Below are positions 47,101-55,421 of a DNA stretch of 64,000 nt, piece by piece. Origin of the DNA: Paragemmobacter kunshanensis (GTDB taxonomy: Bacteria; Pseudomonadota; Alphaproteobacteria; Rhodobacterales; Rhodobacteraceae). Numbering within the stretch: position 1 is the first letter of the stretch; the number at the start of each line of letters is the position of its first letter. A model generated the notes under the pieces. That model was not told the DNA's origin. It did no database searches and saw nothing but the letters and a program-made list of their open reading frames with translations. The DNA lies in the NCBI RefSeq assembly GCF_011059185.1, contig NZ_JAALFE010000001.1:310001-374000 (forward strand). The letters are read 5' to 3'. A program made the translations under genes and the position numbers.

Positions 47101-47437
47101 CGACGGCGAGGGCGAAGGAGGGGACCAGTTGGCCATTGCCCGCATCGGCGAGGGCGACCTCTGTCACCATGCCATCGGTGGAAAGGAAAAGCCGGTTGGG
47201 CGTTTCCGCGGGGGCATCGAACCAGTCGGCCACGGTGATCGTGCGGCCATCGACCAGTTCGATCACCAGATCATTGCCCTCGCGCGTGTAGCCGATCACG
47301 CTTTGCGGGCTGATGTTGAGCGACAGCTTGTCGCCCAGGCCTGACTGAATGAAGCTGCTTTCGCCGGGGGCTGCAACATGCCCATATGTGGTACCGCCCG
47401 CTGCTGTGCGGACGGCGAAATCAATCGCCGAACTCAT
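44183..47437 (-). CDS. Large Ig-repeat surface adhesin, type I secretion substrate (BapA/LapA-like)
   Basis: This protein has 1084 residues from ATG 47437 (MSSAIDFAVRTAAGG). A BapA-like prefix domain covers about 10-110 (GDKLSLNISPQSVIGY, LVDGRTITVADWF), followed by a hydrophobic Gly/Ala linker and a poly-Gly run near 170-180. Seven Ig-like repeats of about 90 residues follow, each with a G-W core strand such as DGTWTAGF, DGSWSVTF, QGQWSHAI, NGTWSLQF, NGIWSYTF, GGTWTFTL and QGIWSVTF. The tail lacks RTX GGxGxD repeats. It is expected at the cell surface, exported by its downstream T1SS, in biofilm or contact roles. Confidence 0.9.
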   Translation of the reverse strand: MSSAIDFAVRTAAGGTTYGHVAAPGESSFIQSGLGDKLSLNISPQSVIGYTREGNDLVIELVDGRTITVADWFDAPAETPNRLFLSTDGMVTEVALADAGNGQLVPSFALAVGGEKWSPLDDLRFGDGDPVVTLAGTGEDDPAGMGIFAPALLGLGGAGAAGAALIGGGLLLGGGGGGGGGSNPTRSIDGTGTTTTITTNTAQPAIEVTGTGIPGESVVVTIGTRSETVTVQPDGTWTAGFSGATLPLDGNHTVTATFGTGGTATTLTGGAYIIDMTPPTATVTEGTQSTGDIENLAEYANGVTLRGTSEAGATVSVTLGVPGTPGAITRDAVMNADGSWSVTFTPQEIAGGERTQTVTIIATDRLGNVGTPLTEVIELDTIAPPLSLNAVTGDDLVNRAESLSQVLITGTATANTTVTLQIQGMATPVTLQVNDQGQWSHAIAANTLTDGTYSYTVRTADAAGNPTERTGSFRVDTQMSVAIDGGFAFDGVVNLAESRGALTLTGTAPADSTRVEVQWLGQTYPATLNGNGTWSLQFPAGLATASQMSEIRVTAWDAAENSNFATLPVRIDLETALSVEQYPVGSDQVLSGSEQRSGFTLDGEGEAGARVYLNLNGRDLGPVTVADNGIWSYTFTATDLQGLSHGQQATITAYAVDAAGNRSTPDVTRSFTLDTQVGDFTFAAPDLQLGATPDSPRDATVLNATERSAGLPVQGTVEPGATVTLRVVETGWTTTIPASQTQGGTWTFTLPAAALPQGAAQTATISATATDAQGNTTAQPMERTIAIDTVVADFNAADIRLGTGTDNVLNAREHAVGLPVEGRAEAGSSISVTMNGHTERTTANAQGIWSVTFTPDQIPTGERTGIPVSVTATDTAGNVSETITRSFDLDTVAPTTPSVLRTEDFAGGYSAITTTNTNDAYSFHRVDATGAATRVIADESLTNRGEDRFDFRSDVPDGSYLVINTRDTAGNEANTLFIKNTATGVAVDLTREGLAGFDLSAIDLTRAPDARLTITAQQLESLTGPDQQLIVKGEATDQVTLHNVTHQEHNVRDAVTGQVYDIYTLGDSGARILLEDDVSRTVIV

Positions 47438-47631
47438 GACACTACTCCGCCTCAACCGCCGGAAAATGTGCCGGCGCACCGCTCTTGATTGGCCCTATTC
47501 ATGGGCCTTGCAAAAACGCATACCCCCAAATCAGGGCGATTTCCAGCATTTTTCGAACATTCCATCCGCAACGACCGGTGGTTGCCCCCAGCATATGGCG
47601 AAAAGGACTCAGGTCACTGCAAGATGAGGGA

Positions 47632-48630
47632 TCAGCGCAGGCGCAGGCCGGCGGCATCGAAGTGGAAGGCGCGGCTGGCATCGGGTGTCATGTGGACGGG
47701 TTCATCCACCGCGTAATCATGTTCCCCGAAGAGGCGGACAGTCAGAAGGCCATGGGGTTCGGCGCGGACATAGACGAGGGTTTCGCCACCCAGTTTCTCG
47801 ACATGGCTGACGGTGCCGGGGATTGTGCCGGTTTCGCGAGACAGCGTCAGGTGTTCGGGGCGGATGCCGGTGCTTTCGCCCCGTTCCCCCAGAGCGGCGG
47901 ATTTCAGGAAGTTCATCTGCGGACTGCCGATGAAGCCCGCGACGAAGGTGTTGGCGGGGTTGTTGTAAAGCTCCATCGGGGAGCCGACCTGCTCCACGAT
48001 GCCTGCGCGCAGGACGACGATCTTGTCGGCCAGTGTCATCGCTTCGACCTGATCATGCGTCACATAGATCATGGTGGCGCCGAGATCACGGTGCAGGCGG
48101 GCGATTTCGATGCGGGTCTGCACGCGCAGGGCGGCGTCGAGGTTCGACAACGGTTCATCGAACAGGAACAGCTTCGGCGTCCGCACGATGGCGCGGCCGA
48201 TGGCGACGCGCTGGCGCTGGCCGCCGGAGAGTTCCGAGGGGCGGCGGTCGAGATAGGGGTCCAGCGCCAGCATCGCGGCGGCGCGGGCGGTGGCCTTGTC
48301 GATGGCAGCCTTCGGTTCGCCCGCCTGTTTCAGCGCGAGGCTCATGTTGTCGCGCACCGTCAGGTGGGGGTAGAGGGCGTAGGTCTGGAAGACCATGGCG
48401 ATTTCGCGTTTCGCGGGGGCCTCATCCGTGATGTCGCGGCCATCGAGGGTGACGCTGCCGGAGGAGACATCCTCGAGCCCTGCGATCATCCGCAGGAGGG
48501 TGGATTTCCCGCAGCCCGAGGGGCCGACGAAGACGCAGAATTCGCCTTCCGCGACATGCAGGTCGACGCCCTTGATGACATCGGTCTTGCCGAAGGATTT
48601 GGTGACTTGGGAGAGCGTCAGGGCACCCAT
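47632..48630 (-). CDS. Sugar ABC transporter ATP-binding protein (UgpC/MalK type)
   Basis: This 332-residue ATPase starts at ATG 48630 behind AAAGGACC. Walker A is GPSGCGKST near 38, the Q-loop is [11 protein letters not shown], the signature is LSGGQRQR, Walker B is [10 protein letters not shown] and THDQVEA closes the core. A shorter regulatory domain (GIRPEHLTL) follows. It is the last gene of the murQ importer operon and follows the oxidoreductase by 11 bases. It energises the two permeases at 49.7-51.4 kb. Confidence 0.94.
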   Translation of the reverse strand: MGALTLSQVTKSFGKTDVIKGVDLHVAEGEFCVFVGPSGCGKSTLLRMIAGLEDVSSGSVTLDGRDITDEAPAKREIAMVFQTYALYPHLTVRDNMSLALKQAGEPKAAIDKATARAAAMLALDPYLDRRPSELSGGQRQRVAIGRAIVRTPKLFLFDEPLSNLDAALRVQTRIEIARLHRDLGATMIYVTHDQVEAMTLADKIVVLRAGIVEQVGSPMELYNNPANTFVAGFIGSPQMNFLKSAALGERGESTGIRPEHLTLSRETGTIPGTVSHVEKLGGETLVYVRAEPHGLLTVRLFGEHDYAVDEPVHMTPDASRAFHFDAAGLRLR

Positions 48631-48641
48631 GGGCAGGTCCT

Positions 48642-49667
48642 TTACAGTTTGACGGGCTGGCCGGACCGGACGCTTTCGTCGGCGGCAAGGCAGATGGCGA
48701 GGGATTGGACCGCGTCTTCCATGTGACGGGTCAGGTCGATGTCTTCGGTGATCGCGCGGGCCATGTAGGCCTGTTCGCGTTCGCACAGGTCCTGATGGCC
48801 GGGTTCATCGGCCATGCTCAGGTCTTCGTCGGGCTGGCCTATGCGATGAACGCGGATGGTGGAGGTTTTGGTGTGGGTATCGTGGTCATCCGACCGCGCG
48901 CTTTCCGGCATGCGGATGGAAACGGCGCCGTTGGGGGAGACCACGTCCTTCACGAAGAAGGCGGTGTCGGACATCATGGGGCCCCAGCCCGCCTCATACC
49001 ACCCGACGGAGCCATCGGCGAAAAGCACCTGGAAATGGCCGTAATTGTACATGTCGGGCGCGATTTCGTTCGACAGGCGCAGGCCCATCCCGCGCACCTC
49101 TACCGGTTTGGCATCGGTGATCTGGCACATGACATCGACGTAATGGACACCGCAATCGACGATTGGCGATGTGGTCTGCATGAGGGTCTTGTGAACCTCC
49201 CATGTCGGGCCTGACGATTGCTGGTTCAGGTTCAGGCGAAAGACGTAAGGGCCGCCCAAGGCGCGCGCCTCATTGATGAGGCGCATCCAGGACGGGTGAT
49301 GGCGCAGGATGTAGCCCACCACCAGCTTGCGGTTGTTGGCGCGGGCGCAATCGACCACGCGGCGGGCGTCGGCAACGGTGGTGGCGAGCGGCTTTTCGAC
49401 AAAGACATGCGCGCCCTGTTCCATCGCCATGCAGGCGTAATCGGCATGGCTGTCGGAATAGGTGGAGATATTCACGAGATCCGGTTTCAGCCGTGTCAGA
49501 GCCGCTTTGTAATCCGGTTCGATAGTGTAGCCAGCCATTTCCGGGTCCAACCGTGGCTCTGACCTGTTCACCAGCCCGACCAGATCGAAGGCGGGATTGC
49601 GGTGATAGGCCAGCGCATGGCTGCGCCCCATGGTGCCAAGGCCTGCAACGAGGGTGCGGATGGTCAT
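48642..49667 (-). CDS. Gfo/Idh/MocA-family oxidoreductase
   Basis: This 341-residue NAD(P)-dependent dehydrogenase has the Rossmann segment [17 protein letters not shown], the family motif FVEKPLATT near 90 and a catalytic-site block [15 protein letters not shown] near 165-180. The family oxidises or epimerises sugars. It is embedded between the permeases (4-base overlap) and the ATPase of an aminosugar importer. It may act on an imported or phosphorylated aminosugar, such as oxidation or keto-intermediate chemistry on MurNAc derivatives. The specific reaction is not known. Confidence 0.92.
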   Translation of the reverse strand: MTIRTLVAGLGTMGRSHALAYHRNPAFDLVGLVNRSEPRLDPEMAGYTIEPDYKAALTRLKPDLVNISTYSDSHADYACMAMEQGAHVFVEKPLATTVADARRVVDCARANNRKLVVGYILRHHPSWMRLINEARALGGPYVFRLNLNQQSSGPTWEVHKTLMQTTSPIVDCGVHYVDVMCQITDAKPVEVRGMGLRLSNEIAPDMYNYGHFQVLFADGSVGWYEAGWGPMMSDTAFFVKDVVSPNGAVSIRMPESARSDDHDTHTKTSTIRVHRIGQPDEDLSMADEPGHQDLCEREQAYMARAITEDIDLTRHMEDAVQSLAICLAADESVRSGQPVKL

Positions 49668-50503
49668 TTGACGGCTCCTGCGGTGATGCCGCGGATGAGT
49701 TGGCGCGAGAAGATCAGATACAGCACCAGCACCGGGACGATGGCGAGGGATAGGGCGGCAAGCACGGCGTTCCAGTTGGTGACGAACTGGCCGATGAAGA
49801 CCTGACTGCCAAGGGTGATGGTCTTGGTTTCTTCGCTCGGCGCAAGGATCAGGGGGAACCAGAGGTCGTTCCAGATCGGGATCATGGTGAAGACCGCGAC
49901 CGTCGCCATCGCGGGACGGACCAGCGGCAGGACGAGGGTGAAGAAGATGCGGTATTCCGACAGCCCGTCGATGCGCCCCGCGTTCTTCAGGTCGTCAGAG
50001 ACGCTGCGCATGAACTCCGACAGGATGAACACCGCCAGCGGCAGGCCTTGCGCGGTGTAGACGAGGATCAGGGCGGTCAAGGTATTCACCAAACCGGCCG
50101 AAACCATCAGTTCGAGGATGGCCACCGTGCCAAGGCGGATGGGGATCATGATGCCGAGCGCGAGGTAGAGACCCATCAGGAGGTTGCCACGGAAGCGGTA
50201 TTCCGACAGCGCGAAGGCCGCCATGGCGCCGAAGAGCAGGACGAAGAACAGGCTGGCGACCGTCACGGTCATGGAATTGAGGAAGTATTGGAAGAAATCC
50301 CCCTGCTCCAGCACGGTGGTATAGCCGACCAGATCCCAGTTGCCGGGCATGGGGGGCATCAGGGGTTCGGCAAAGATCGCGCGGCGGGACTTGAAGCTGT
50401 TGATGACGATGACAAAGACAGGAAACAGCGCGATCAGCGTGTAGGTGATCAGGATCGCATGGGCGGCGATGCTGCGTCCGGCGTGGCTGCGGGTTTTCGA
50501 CAT
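49664..50503 (-). CDS. Sugar ABC transporter permease (MalG type)
   Basis: This 279-residue permease starts at ATG 50503 (MSKTRSHAGRSIAAHA). It has six membrane segments. The EAA-like loop DDLKNAGRIDGLSEYRIFFT lies near 190-210, and it ends ITAGAVK as MalG-type proteins often do. It is coupled to the oxidoreductase gene by an ATGA overlap and works with the MalF-type permease whose gene ends 12 bases upstream. Confidence 0.93.
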   Translation of the reverse strand: MSKTRSHAGRSIAAHAILITYTLIALFPVFVIVINSFKSRRAIFAEPLMPPMPGNWDLVGYTTVLEQGDFFQYFLNSMTVTVASLFFVLLFGAMAAFALSEYRFRGNLLMGLYLALGIMIPIRLGTVAILELMVSAGLVNTLTALILVYTAQGLPLAVFILSEFMRSVSDDLKNAGRIDGLSEYRIFFTLVLPLVRPAMATVAVFTMIPIWNDLWFPLILAPSEETKTITLGSQVFIGQFVTNWNAVLAALSLAIVPVLVLYLIFSRQLIRGITAGAVK

Positions 50504-50514
50504 GGCGCGCCCCT

Positions 50515-51432
50515 TCAGAATTGATAGCGGCGCAGCCGCGTCTGGATGCCGAAGAGGTAGATGCACACCCCCACGAGGATGATCCCGAACATGGCCGTGG
50601 CAATGGCAGACCCCATGTAGGGATCGCCCAGCTGCAACTGGAACCCGAAGAAGGTGCGATAGAGGAAGGTGCCGAGGATGTCGGTGCTGAAATCCGGGCC
50701 GGCCAGCGCCCCCTGCGCCACATAGATCAGGTCGAAGGCGTTGAAATTGCCGACGAAGGTGAGGATGGAGATGATTCCGATGGACGGCAGGATCAGGGGA
50801 AGCTTGATCTTCCAGAACTGCGCCCAGCCGGTAAGGCCATCCATCTCGGCCGCCTCGATCACGTCATCGGGGATGGAGAGGAGGGCAGCATAGATCAGCA
50901 TCATCGGGATGCCGACGAATTGCCAGACGGAGATGAGGGCAAGGGTGGTCAGCGCGTATTCCTCTTTCCCCAGCCAGGGGGCGAAGAGGAATTTCAGACC
51001 GACCGCATCGAGCATTCCGGGGGCAATGCCCCAGATGGGCGACAGGATCAGCTTCCAGACGAAGCCCACGATGACAAAGGACAGGATGGTGGGGATGAAG
51101 ATCGCGGTGCGGTAGAAGGCCGCCATGCGCAGGCGGGGGGATGACAGCAGGGCGGCCAGCAGGATGCCGATGGGGTTCTGCACGATCATGTGGATGATGA
51201 AGAACCAGCAGTTGTTGCCCAAGGCGTTCCAGAAGGCATCGGACCAGCGCGGATCGCCGAAGAGCGTGGCGAAATTGGCAAGGCCCACGAAGATGCGGTT
51301 CTGGCCTTCGAGATTGAAAAGCGACAGGTTCAGCGTCCCGAAAAGCGGGATGATCATGATGGCGGTGTAGACCAGCACGGCAGGTGCCAGGAATACGCCG
51401 ATATGCCAGCGGAAAGGCTTCCGTCGTGCCAT
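50515..51432 (-). CDS. Sugar ABC transporter permease (MalF/UgpA type)
   Basis: This 305-residue protein has six membrane segments (first at about 10-32). The EAA loop is DDVIEAAEMDGLTGWAQFWK near 200-220. FDLIYVAQGALAGPDFSTDILG replaces the common TGGGP block. It is the first permease after the binding-protein gene; the 70-base gap contains a strong hairpin that may temper permease expression. Confidence 0.93.
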   Translation of the reverse strand: MARRKPFRWHIGVFLAPAVLVYTAIMIIPLFGTLNLSLFNLEGQNRIFVGLANFATLFGDPRWSDAFWNALGNNCWFFIIHMIVQNPIGILLAALLSSPRLRMAAFYRTAIFIPTILSFVIVGFVWKLILSPIWGIAPGMLDAVGLKFLFAPWLGKEEYALTTLALISVWQFVGIPMMLIYAALLSIPDDVIEAAEMDGLTGWAQFWKIKLPLILPSIGIISILTFVGNFNAFDLIYVAQGALAGPDFSTDILGTFLYRTFFGFQLQLGDPYMGSAIATAMFGIILVGVCIYLFGIQTRLRRYQF

Positions 51433-51466
51433 GACGCCCTCTTGTCGGTTTGGGGATGGGGGGGGT

Positions 51467-51491
51467 CCGGGGGGCCGATGCGGCCCCCCGG
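51467..51491 (-). terminator. Attenuating hairpin after the binding-protein gene
   Basis: CCGGGGGGCC-GATGC-GGCCCCCCGG is a 10-bp perfect stem without a T tract. It is positioned like the hairpin at 18064-18086, in the gap between binding-protein and permease genes. Confidence 0.5.
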
Positions 51492-51502
51492 CCTTTGGCA
51501 GA

Positions 51503-52753
51503 TCACTTCTGCGGTTCGTACCAGCTTGCCAGCCCGTCCTGCAGACGCTTGGCCGCGTCGGCGGGCGCTTCGCTGCCGCGGATCACATTGGCCGAGGCGT
51601 TCCAGGTTTCGTTTTCCAGGTTCGGCGTGCCGCGCGACAGGATCTGGTAGGTGGACCGGATCGTCGATTGGCACTTGCCGCGCCAGGACACGAATTCCTG
51701 CGCCAGCGGATCCTGCATTTCCACCGGGGTGGAATTCAGGCTGAAGAAGCCCGGCAGGGCATTGGCATACATCGCCGCGAATTCCGCGCTGCCCACCCAT
51801 TCGAGGAAGGTCTTCGCGGCCTCGGCATTCGGCGATTTGGCGTTCATGCCGATGGCGATGTCGGTGTGATCCGAGATGTAGCAGGTATCCCCCGCCGCCG
51901 CGACCGGGGGCGGGAAGGCCCCCATGGCAAAGCCCGCCTGGGCGTTGAAGCCCGCGATTTCCCAGGAACCGGCCGGATAGATCGCCGCCCGGCCAAGGGT
52001 GAAGAGGTTCTGGCTGTCGGGATAGGTCTGGGCTTCGAAACCGTCACCCAGATAGTCCTTCCAGCGGGCCAGTTCCTCGAACGGGGCGACCCATGGCGCG
52101 TCGGTCAGCTTTTGCTCACCCTTGATCAGCGCGAGGCGACCTTCCTCGCCCTTCCAGTAGTTCGGGCCGATGTTGTTGTAGCCCATCGTCGCGGCTTCCC
52201 ACTGGTCGTTGGTGCCCATCGCCATGGGGATATAGGTGCCGTCTGCCTTGATCTTGTCGAGCGCGGCGAAGAATTCGTCGCGGGTGGTGGGCACAGCGAT
52301 GCCCAGCGCATCGAAGGCATCCTTGTTGTAGATGAAGCCGTGGATCACCGAGGCCATGGGCACGCAGAAGGTGGCCGCGCCGTCATCCGTCTGCCAGGCC
52401 GATTTGGCGACGGGCGAGAAGTTGGCCATGGCGGCAAGGCCCGTGAGATCGGCCAGATGCCCCTGATTGTACAGTTCCAGCGAGGCGTCGAAGGGGCGGC
52501 AGGTGATCAGGTCACCGGCGCTGCCTGCGGCCAGCTTGGAGTTCAGCGCGGCGTTGTATTCCGCCGGGGCGGTGGGGGCGAAGACCACCTTGATGCCGGG
52601 ATTTGCGGCCTCGAATGCCGGGATGATGGTGTCCTGCCAGATCGTCAGGTCGTCATTGCGCCAGCTTTCGATCGTCAGCGTCACGTCCTGTGCCGAGGCG
52701 GCGCCGCCAAGCAGCGTGCTGGCAAGAAGGGCGAAGCGGAAGGTTTTCGTCAT
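51503..52753 (-). CDS. Aminosugar-type extracellular binding protein of ABC transporter
   Basis: This 416-residue family 1 binding protein has a signal peptide ending SAQ at about residue 22. The mature part has TLTIESWRNDDLTIWQDTIIP, shown here in pieces, a GRAAIYPAGSWEIAGF hinge near 255, and cysteines in TCRPFD, TFCVP, DTCYISD and GKCQST that may pair. It is placed directly after murQ and before two permeases. The ligand is therefore likely GlcNAc, MurNAc or a small peptidoglycan or chitin fragment. Confidence 0.92.
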   Translation of the reverse strand: MTKTFRFALLASTLLGGAASAQDVTLTIESWRNDDLTIWQDTIIPAFEAANPGIKVVFAPTAPAEYNAALNSKLAAGSAGDLITCRPFDASLELYNQGHLADLTGLAAMANFSPVAKSAWQTDDGAATFCVPMASVIHGFIYNKDAFDALGIAVPTTRDEFFAALDKIKADGTYIPMAMGTNDQWEAATMGYNNIGPNYWKGEEGRLALIKGEQKLTDAPWVAPFEELARWKDYLGDGFEAQTYPDSQNLFTLGRAAIYPAGSWEIAGFNAQAGFAMGAFPPPVAAAGDTCYISDHTDIAIGMNAKSPNAEAAKTFLEWVGSAEFAAMYANALPGFFSLNSTPVEMQDPLAQEFVSWRGKCQSTIRSTYQILSRGTPNLENETWNASANVIRGSEAPADAAKRLQDGLASWYEPQK

Positions 52754-52776
52754 GGAGATACTCCCTGTTGGTGGCC

Positions 52777-53670
52777 TTATGGGTTCAAAGCGGCGAGGGC
52801 CGGGCCGAGTGCCCCGTCGCTGTTCCGGAGTTCGGCCGCAGCCCGTTCGGGCGTGGCCCCGGCGGCAATCAGCACCGCCGGTTTCACGGCGCCGCCCGTC
52901 TGGGCGAGCGCCTGTTTCGCGGTTTCGCTGTCACGGCCGGAGATGGCCGCCACGATGCGGGCGGCGCGGTCGATCAGCTTGGCGTTGTCGGCCTGGACAT
53001 TGACCATGTAGCCGTCATGGACATGCCCCAGAAGGATGCCCATGCGGACCGACAGCATGTTCAGCGCCACCTTCTGCGCGGTGGCAGCCCCCATGCGGGT
53101 GGAGCCGTTCACCACCTCTGGACCCGTGTCCAGAAGGATGGAAATGTGGCTCTGTTCCAGCAGTTTCGAGCCCGCGACATTGGCGATGCCAACCACCGTG
53201 AGCCCCGCCTTGCGGGCCAGATCGGCGATCACCAGTGTATAGGGCGTGGAACCGGAGGCCGAGACGCAGAGGATCGTGTCGCCCTGCCCCAGGCCGGAGC
53301 TGCGGAAATCGGCCAGGGCCAGGGTGGGATCATCCTCGACAGAGCCGACCATGTGGATCAGCGCATCGGTTCCGCCGGCAAAGAGCATGGGCGTGGCCTG
53401 TGGCGGAATGCCGAAGGTGCCCGCCAGTTCCAGCGCATCGGCCAGCGCCATGAGGCCCGAGGATCCCGCCCCCGCATAGCCAAGCTTTCCACCGGCGCGC
53501 AGGCTGCTGGCGGCGGCGGTGGCGGCAGCGTCGATCATCGGGATCGCAGGGCGGACCATGGCCAGCGCGGCGAGTTGCGCATCGAGCAGATGCGACAGCG
53601 CAACCGCGCCCGGCAGGCCATGCAGACCTGCCGAATGGGGATGACGTGCCTCTGTCGGGCGGTCGGCCAT
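52777..53670 (-). CDS. murQ: N-acetylmuramic acid 6-phosphate etherase
   Basis: MurQ cleaves the D-lactyl ether of MurNAc-6-P, giving GlcNAc-6-P and lactate. The 297 residues start at ATG 53670 behind AGGAAGGG. The SIS fold shows GYAGAGSSGLMALADALEL, shown in part, GSVEDDP, the SASGSTPYT phosphate loop and VVNGSTRMGAATAQKVALNM, the MurQ hallmark with the catalytic acid nearby. Length is standard. It leads the minus-strand arm of the aminosugar locus, under one of two mirrored operator boxes. A dedicated MurNAc kinase is not seen; the BadF-type kinase across the promoter may serve. Confidence 0.93.
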   Translation of the reverse strand: MADRPTEARHPHSAGLHGLPGAVALSHLLDAQLAALAMVRPAIPMIDAAATAAASSLRAGGKLGYAGAGSSGLMALADALELAGTFGIPPQATPMLFAGGTDALIHMVGSVEDDPTLALADFRSSGLGQGDTILCVSASGSTPYTLVIADLARKAGLTVVGIANVAGSKLLEQSHISILLDTGPEVVNGSTRMGAATAQKVALNMLSVRMGILLGHVHDGYMVNVQADNAKLIDRAARIVAAISGRDSETAKQALAQTGGAVKPAVLIAAGATPERAAAELRNSDGALGPALAALNP

Positions 53671-53695
53671 GTGATTCCCTTCCTGTTTCCCTGAC

Positions 53696-53713
53696 AATGC
53701 CAAAATAATACCA
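53696..53713 (-). promoter_or_regulatory. Operator box, murQ side: TGGTATT-N4-TGGCATT
   Basis: On the minus strand TGGTATT-ATTT-TGGCATT is a direct repeat with 11-bp period. It matches the plus-side copy at 15 of 18 positions. It lies 26-43 bases before the murQ start. Confidence 0.65.
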
Positions 53714-53786
53714 ATTGTAAAGCCTCTTGTGATTTCGCAGGTGCAGCATTCAGTTTTTGGGGTTTTTCGCAAAGGTTCTTTCCATT

Positions 53787-53804
53787 TGGTATTGTTTTGG
53801 TATC
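53787..53804 (+). promoter_or_regulatory. Operator box, kinase side: TGGTATT-N4-TGGTATC
   Basis: TGGTATT-GTTT-TGGTATC is the mirror-oriented partner of the murQ-side box, 22 bases before the kinase ATG. The form resembles the direct-repeat box I recall for NagQ-type GntR regulators of GlcNAc genes. Confidence 0.65.
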
Positions 53805-53826
53805 TTTGCGGGGGAAAGGATTCGCC

Positions 53827-54654
53827 ATGCAGCTTTTTCTGGGGATCGACGGGGGCGGCACGGGGTGCCGGGCAGCTGTGGCGAATGCCGCCGGCGCGAT
53901 CCTTGGGCGCGGCGCGGCGGGGCCTGCGAATATCGCGTCGGATCCGGCGGGGGCGGCGGCGAACATCATTGCCGCCATGGAAGGCGCGCTGGCCGAGGCC
54001 GGGGGCGGCGAGATTGCCGCCGCGGGGCTGGGGCTTGCCGGGGCGAATGCGGCGGGCGCCACGGAACGCCTGCGCGCGACCCTGCCCTTTGCCCGCGTCA
54101 CGGTGGTGACGGATGCGATCACGGCGGTGAAGGGCGCGCTGGGTGCCGGTGACGGCGTGGTGGCGGCGCTGGGGACCGGGTCGGTCTTTGCCGTGCAGCG
54201 GGCGGGCATGGTCCGGCAGATCGGCGGGCGCGGGCTGGTGCTGGGGGATGAGGCAAGCGGGGCCTGGATCGGGCGGGCGATGCTGGCCGCAAGCCTGCGG
54301 GCGGTGGACGGGTTCACGGTGATGACACCCTTGCTGGCGGAACTGGTGGAAGAGATTGGCGGGCCGGATGGCGTGGTGGCCTTTTCGCTGCGCGCCCGGC
54401 CCGCGGATTTCGCGGCGCTGGCGCCGCGGGTGGCGCAGAGCGACGATCCGGCCGCGATGGCCGTGATGGCGCGGGCCGAGGCGGATGTAGCAGAGGCCGC
54501 CTGTCTGTTGCGGGGCGGCGATGACCTGCCACTGGTGTTTTTGGGCGGTTTAGGGACTGTTTTTGCCGCACGCATGGCGGGACGCTTTCCTGTTCAAGCG
54601 GCGCTTGGCACGGCGCTGGATGGCGCGCTGATGCTGGCGCGGGAGGCGGCGTGA
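53827..54654 (+). CDS. BadF/BadG-type N-acetylhexosamine kinase (NagK/MurK-like)
   Basis: This 275-residue ASKHA kinase starts at ATG 53827 behind GGGAAAGGA. Phosphate-1 motif LGIDGGGTGCRAAV is at the amino end, GLGLAGANAAG near 67, VTDAITAVKGAL near 97 and ALGTGSVFAV near 115. GLVLGDEASGAWIGR follows. Relatives phosphorylate GlcNAc, glucosamine or MurNAc at O6. With murQ and nagA in the same regulon, both GlcNAc and MurNAc are reasonable substrates. It overlaps the GntR gene by TGATG. Confidence 0.9.
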   Translation: MQLFLGIDGGGTGCRAAVANAAGAILGRGAAGPANIASDPAGAAANIIAAMEGALAEAGGGEIAAAGLGLAGANAAGATERLRATLPFARVTVVTDAITAVKGALGAGDGVVAALGTGSVFAVQRAGMVRQIGGRGLVLGDEASGAWIGRAMLAASLRAVDGFTVMTPLLAELVEEIGGPDGVVAFSLRARPADFAALAPRVAQSDDPAAMAVMARAEADVAEAACLLRGGDDLPLVFLGGLGTVFAARMAGRFPVQAALGTALDGALMLAREAA

Positions 54655-55421
54655 TGGAGCAGATCTTTTCCCCCGACGGGTTCGAGGAAGTGGGAAGCGG
54701 GCCGCTTTACCTGCAGCTGCAAAGGCGGATCGGAGAGGCCATCGACACAGGCCGGTTGAAGCCGGGGGACAGCCTGCCCGCCGAACGGGACATGGCGGCG
54801 ATGACGGGGCTGAGCCGGGTCACGGTGCGCAAGGCGGTGGAGGGGTTGGTCGGGTCTGGCCAACTGGTGCAGAAGCGGGGGTCTGGCACATTCGTGGCAC
54901 AGCGGGTGGAGCGCCTGGAACAGGCGCTGAGCCTGCTGACAAGCTTTACCGAGGATATGGCCCGGCGTGGCAAGAGCGTGGAATCGGTATGGCTGGCGCG
55001 GGGTTTGCACGCGCCCGCGCCGGAAGAGGTGATGGCACTTGGCCTTGGCGCCGGGGATCGCGTGGCGCGGCTGGAACGGGTGCGGAGGTCGGACGGGGTG
55101 CCCCTGGCGATCGAGCGCGCCTCGATTTCGGCGCAGGTCCTGCCGGAACCGGAACGGGTGGATGCCTCGCTTTATGCGGCGTTGGAGGCGCGGGGGATGC
55201 GGCCGGTTCGGGCGGTGCAGCGGATTTCGGCGGCCAATCTGGGGGTGCGGGATGCGGAGTTGCTGCATGTGCCGCCCGGCGCGGCGGGGCTGAAGATCGA
55301 ACGGATCGGATATCTGCCGGACGGGCGGGTGGTGGAATTCACAAGGTCGCTCTACCGGGGTGACGCCTATGACTTCGCGGTGGAGCTGAAGCTGGCACCC
55401 GAAGCGGAAAGGAACGGATGA
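54654..55421 (+). CDS. GntR-family regulator with UTRA domain (NagQ/NagR-like)
   Basis: This regulator of about 255 residues has an amino-terminal winged helix: LYLQLQRRIGEAIDTGRL, PAERDMAAMTGLSRVTVRKA and QKRGSGTFVA. A UTRA effector domain from about 90 binds a sugar phosphate, with VARLERVRRSDGVPLAIERAS and the FTRSLYRGDAYDF ending. It lies inside the plus-strand arm and is the clear candidate for binding the two mirrored boxes. The effector is probably GlcN-6-P or GlcNAc-6-P, as in related systems. Confidence 0.93.
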   Translation: MEQIFSPDGFEEVGSGPLYLQLQRRIGEAIDTGRLKPGDSLPAERDMAAMTGLSRVTVRKAVEGLVGSGQLVQKRGSGTFVAQRVERLEQALSLLTSFTEDMARRGKSVESVWLARGLHAPAPEEVMALGLGAGDRVARLERVRRSDGVPLAIERASISAQVLPEPERVDASLYAALEARGMRPVRAVQRISAANLGVRDAELLHVPPGAAGLKIERIGYLPDGRVVEFTRSLYRGDAYDFAVELKLAPEAERNG

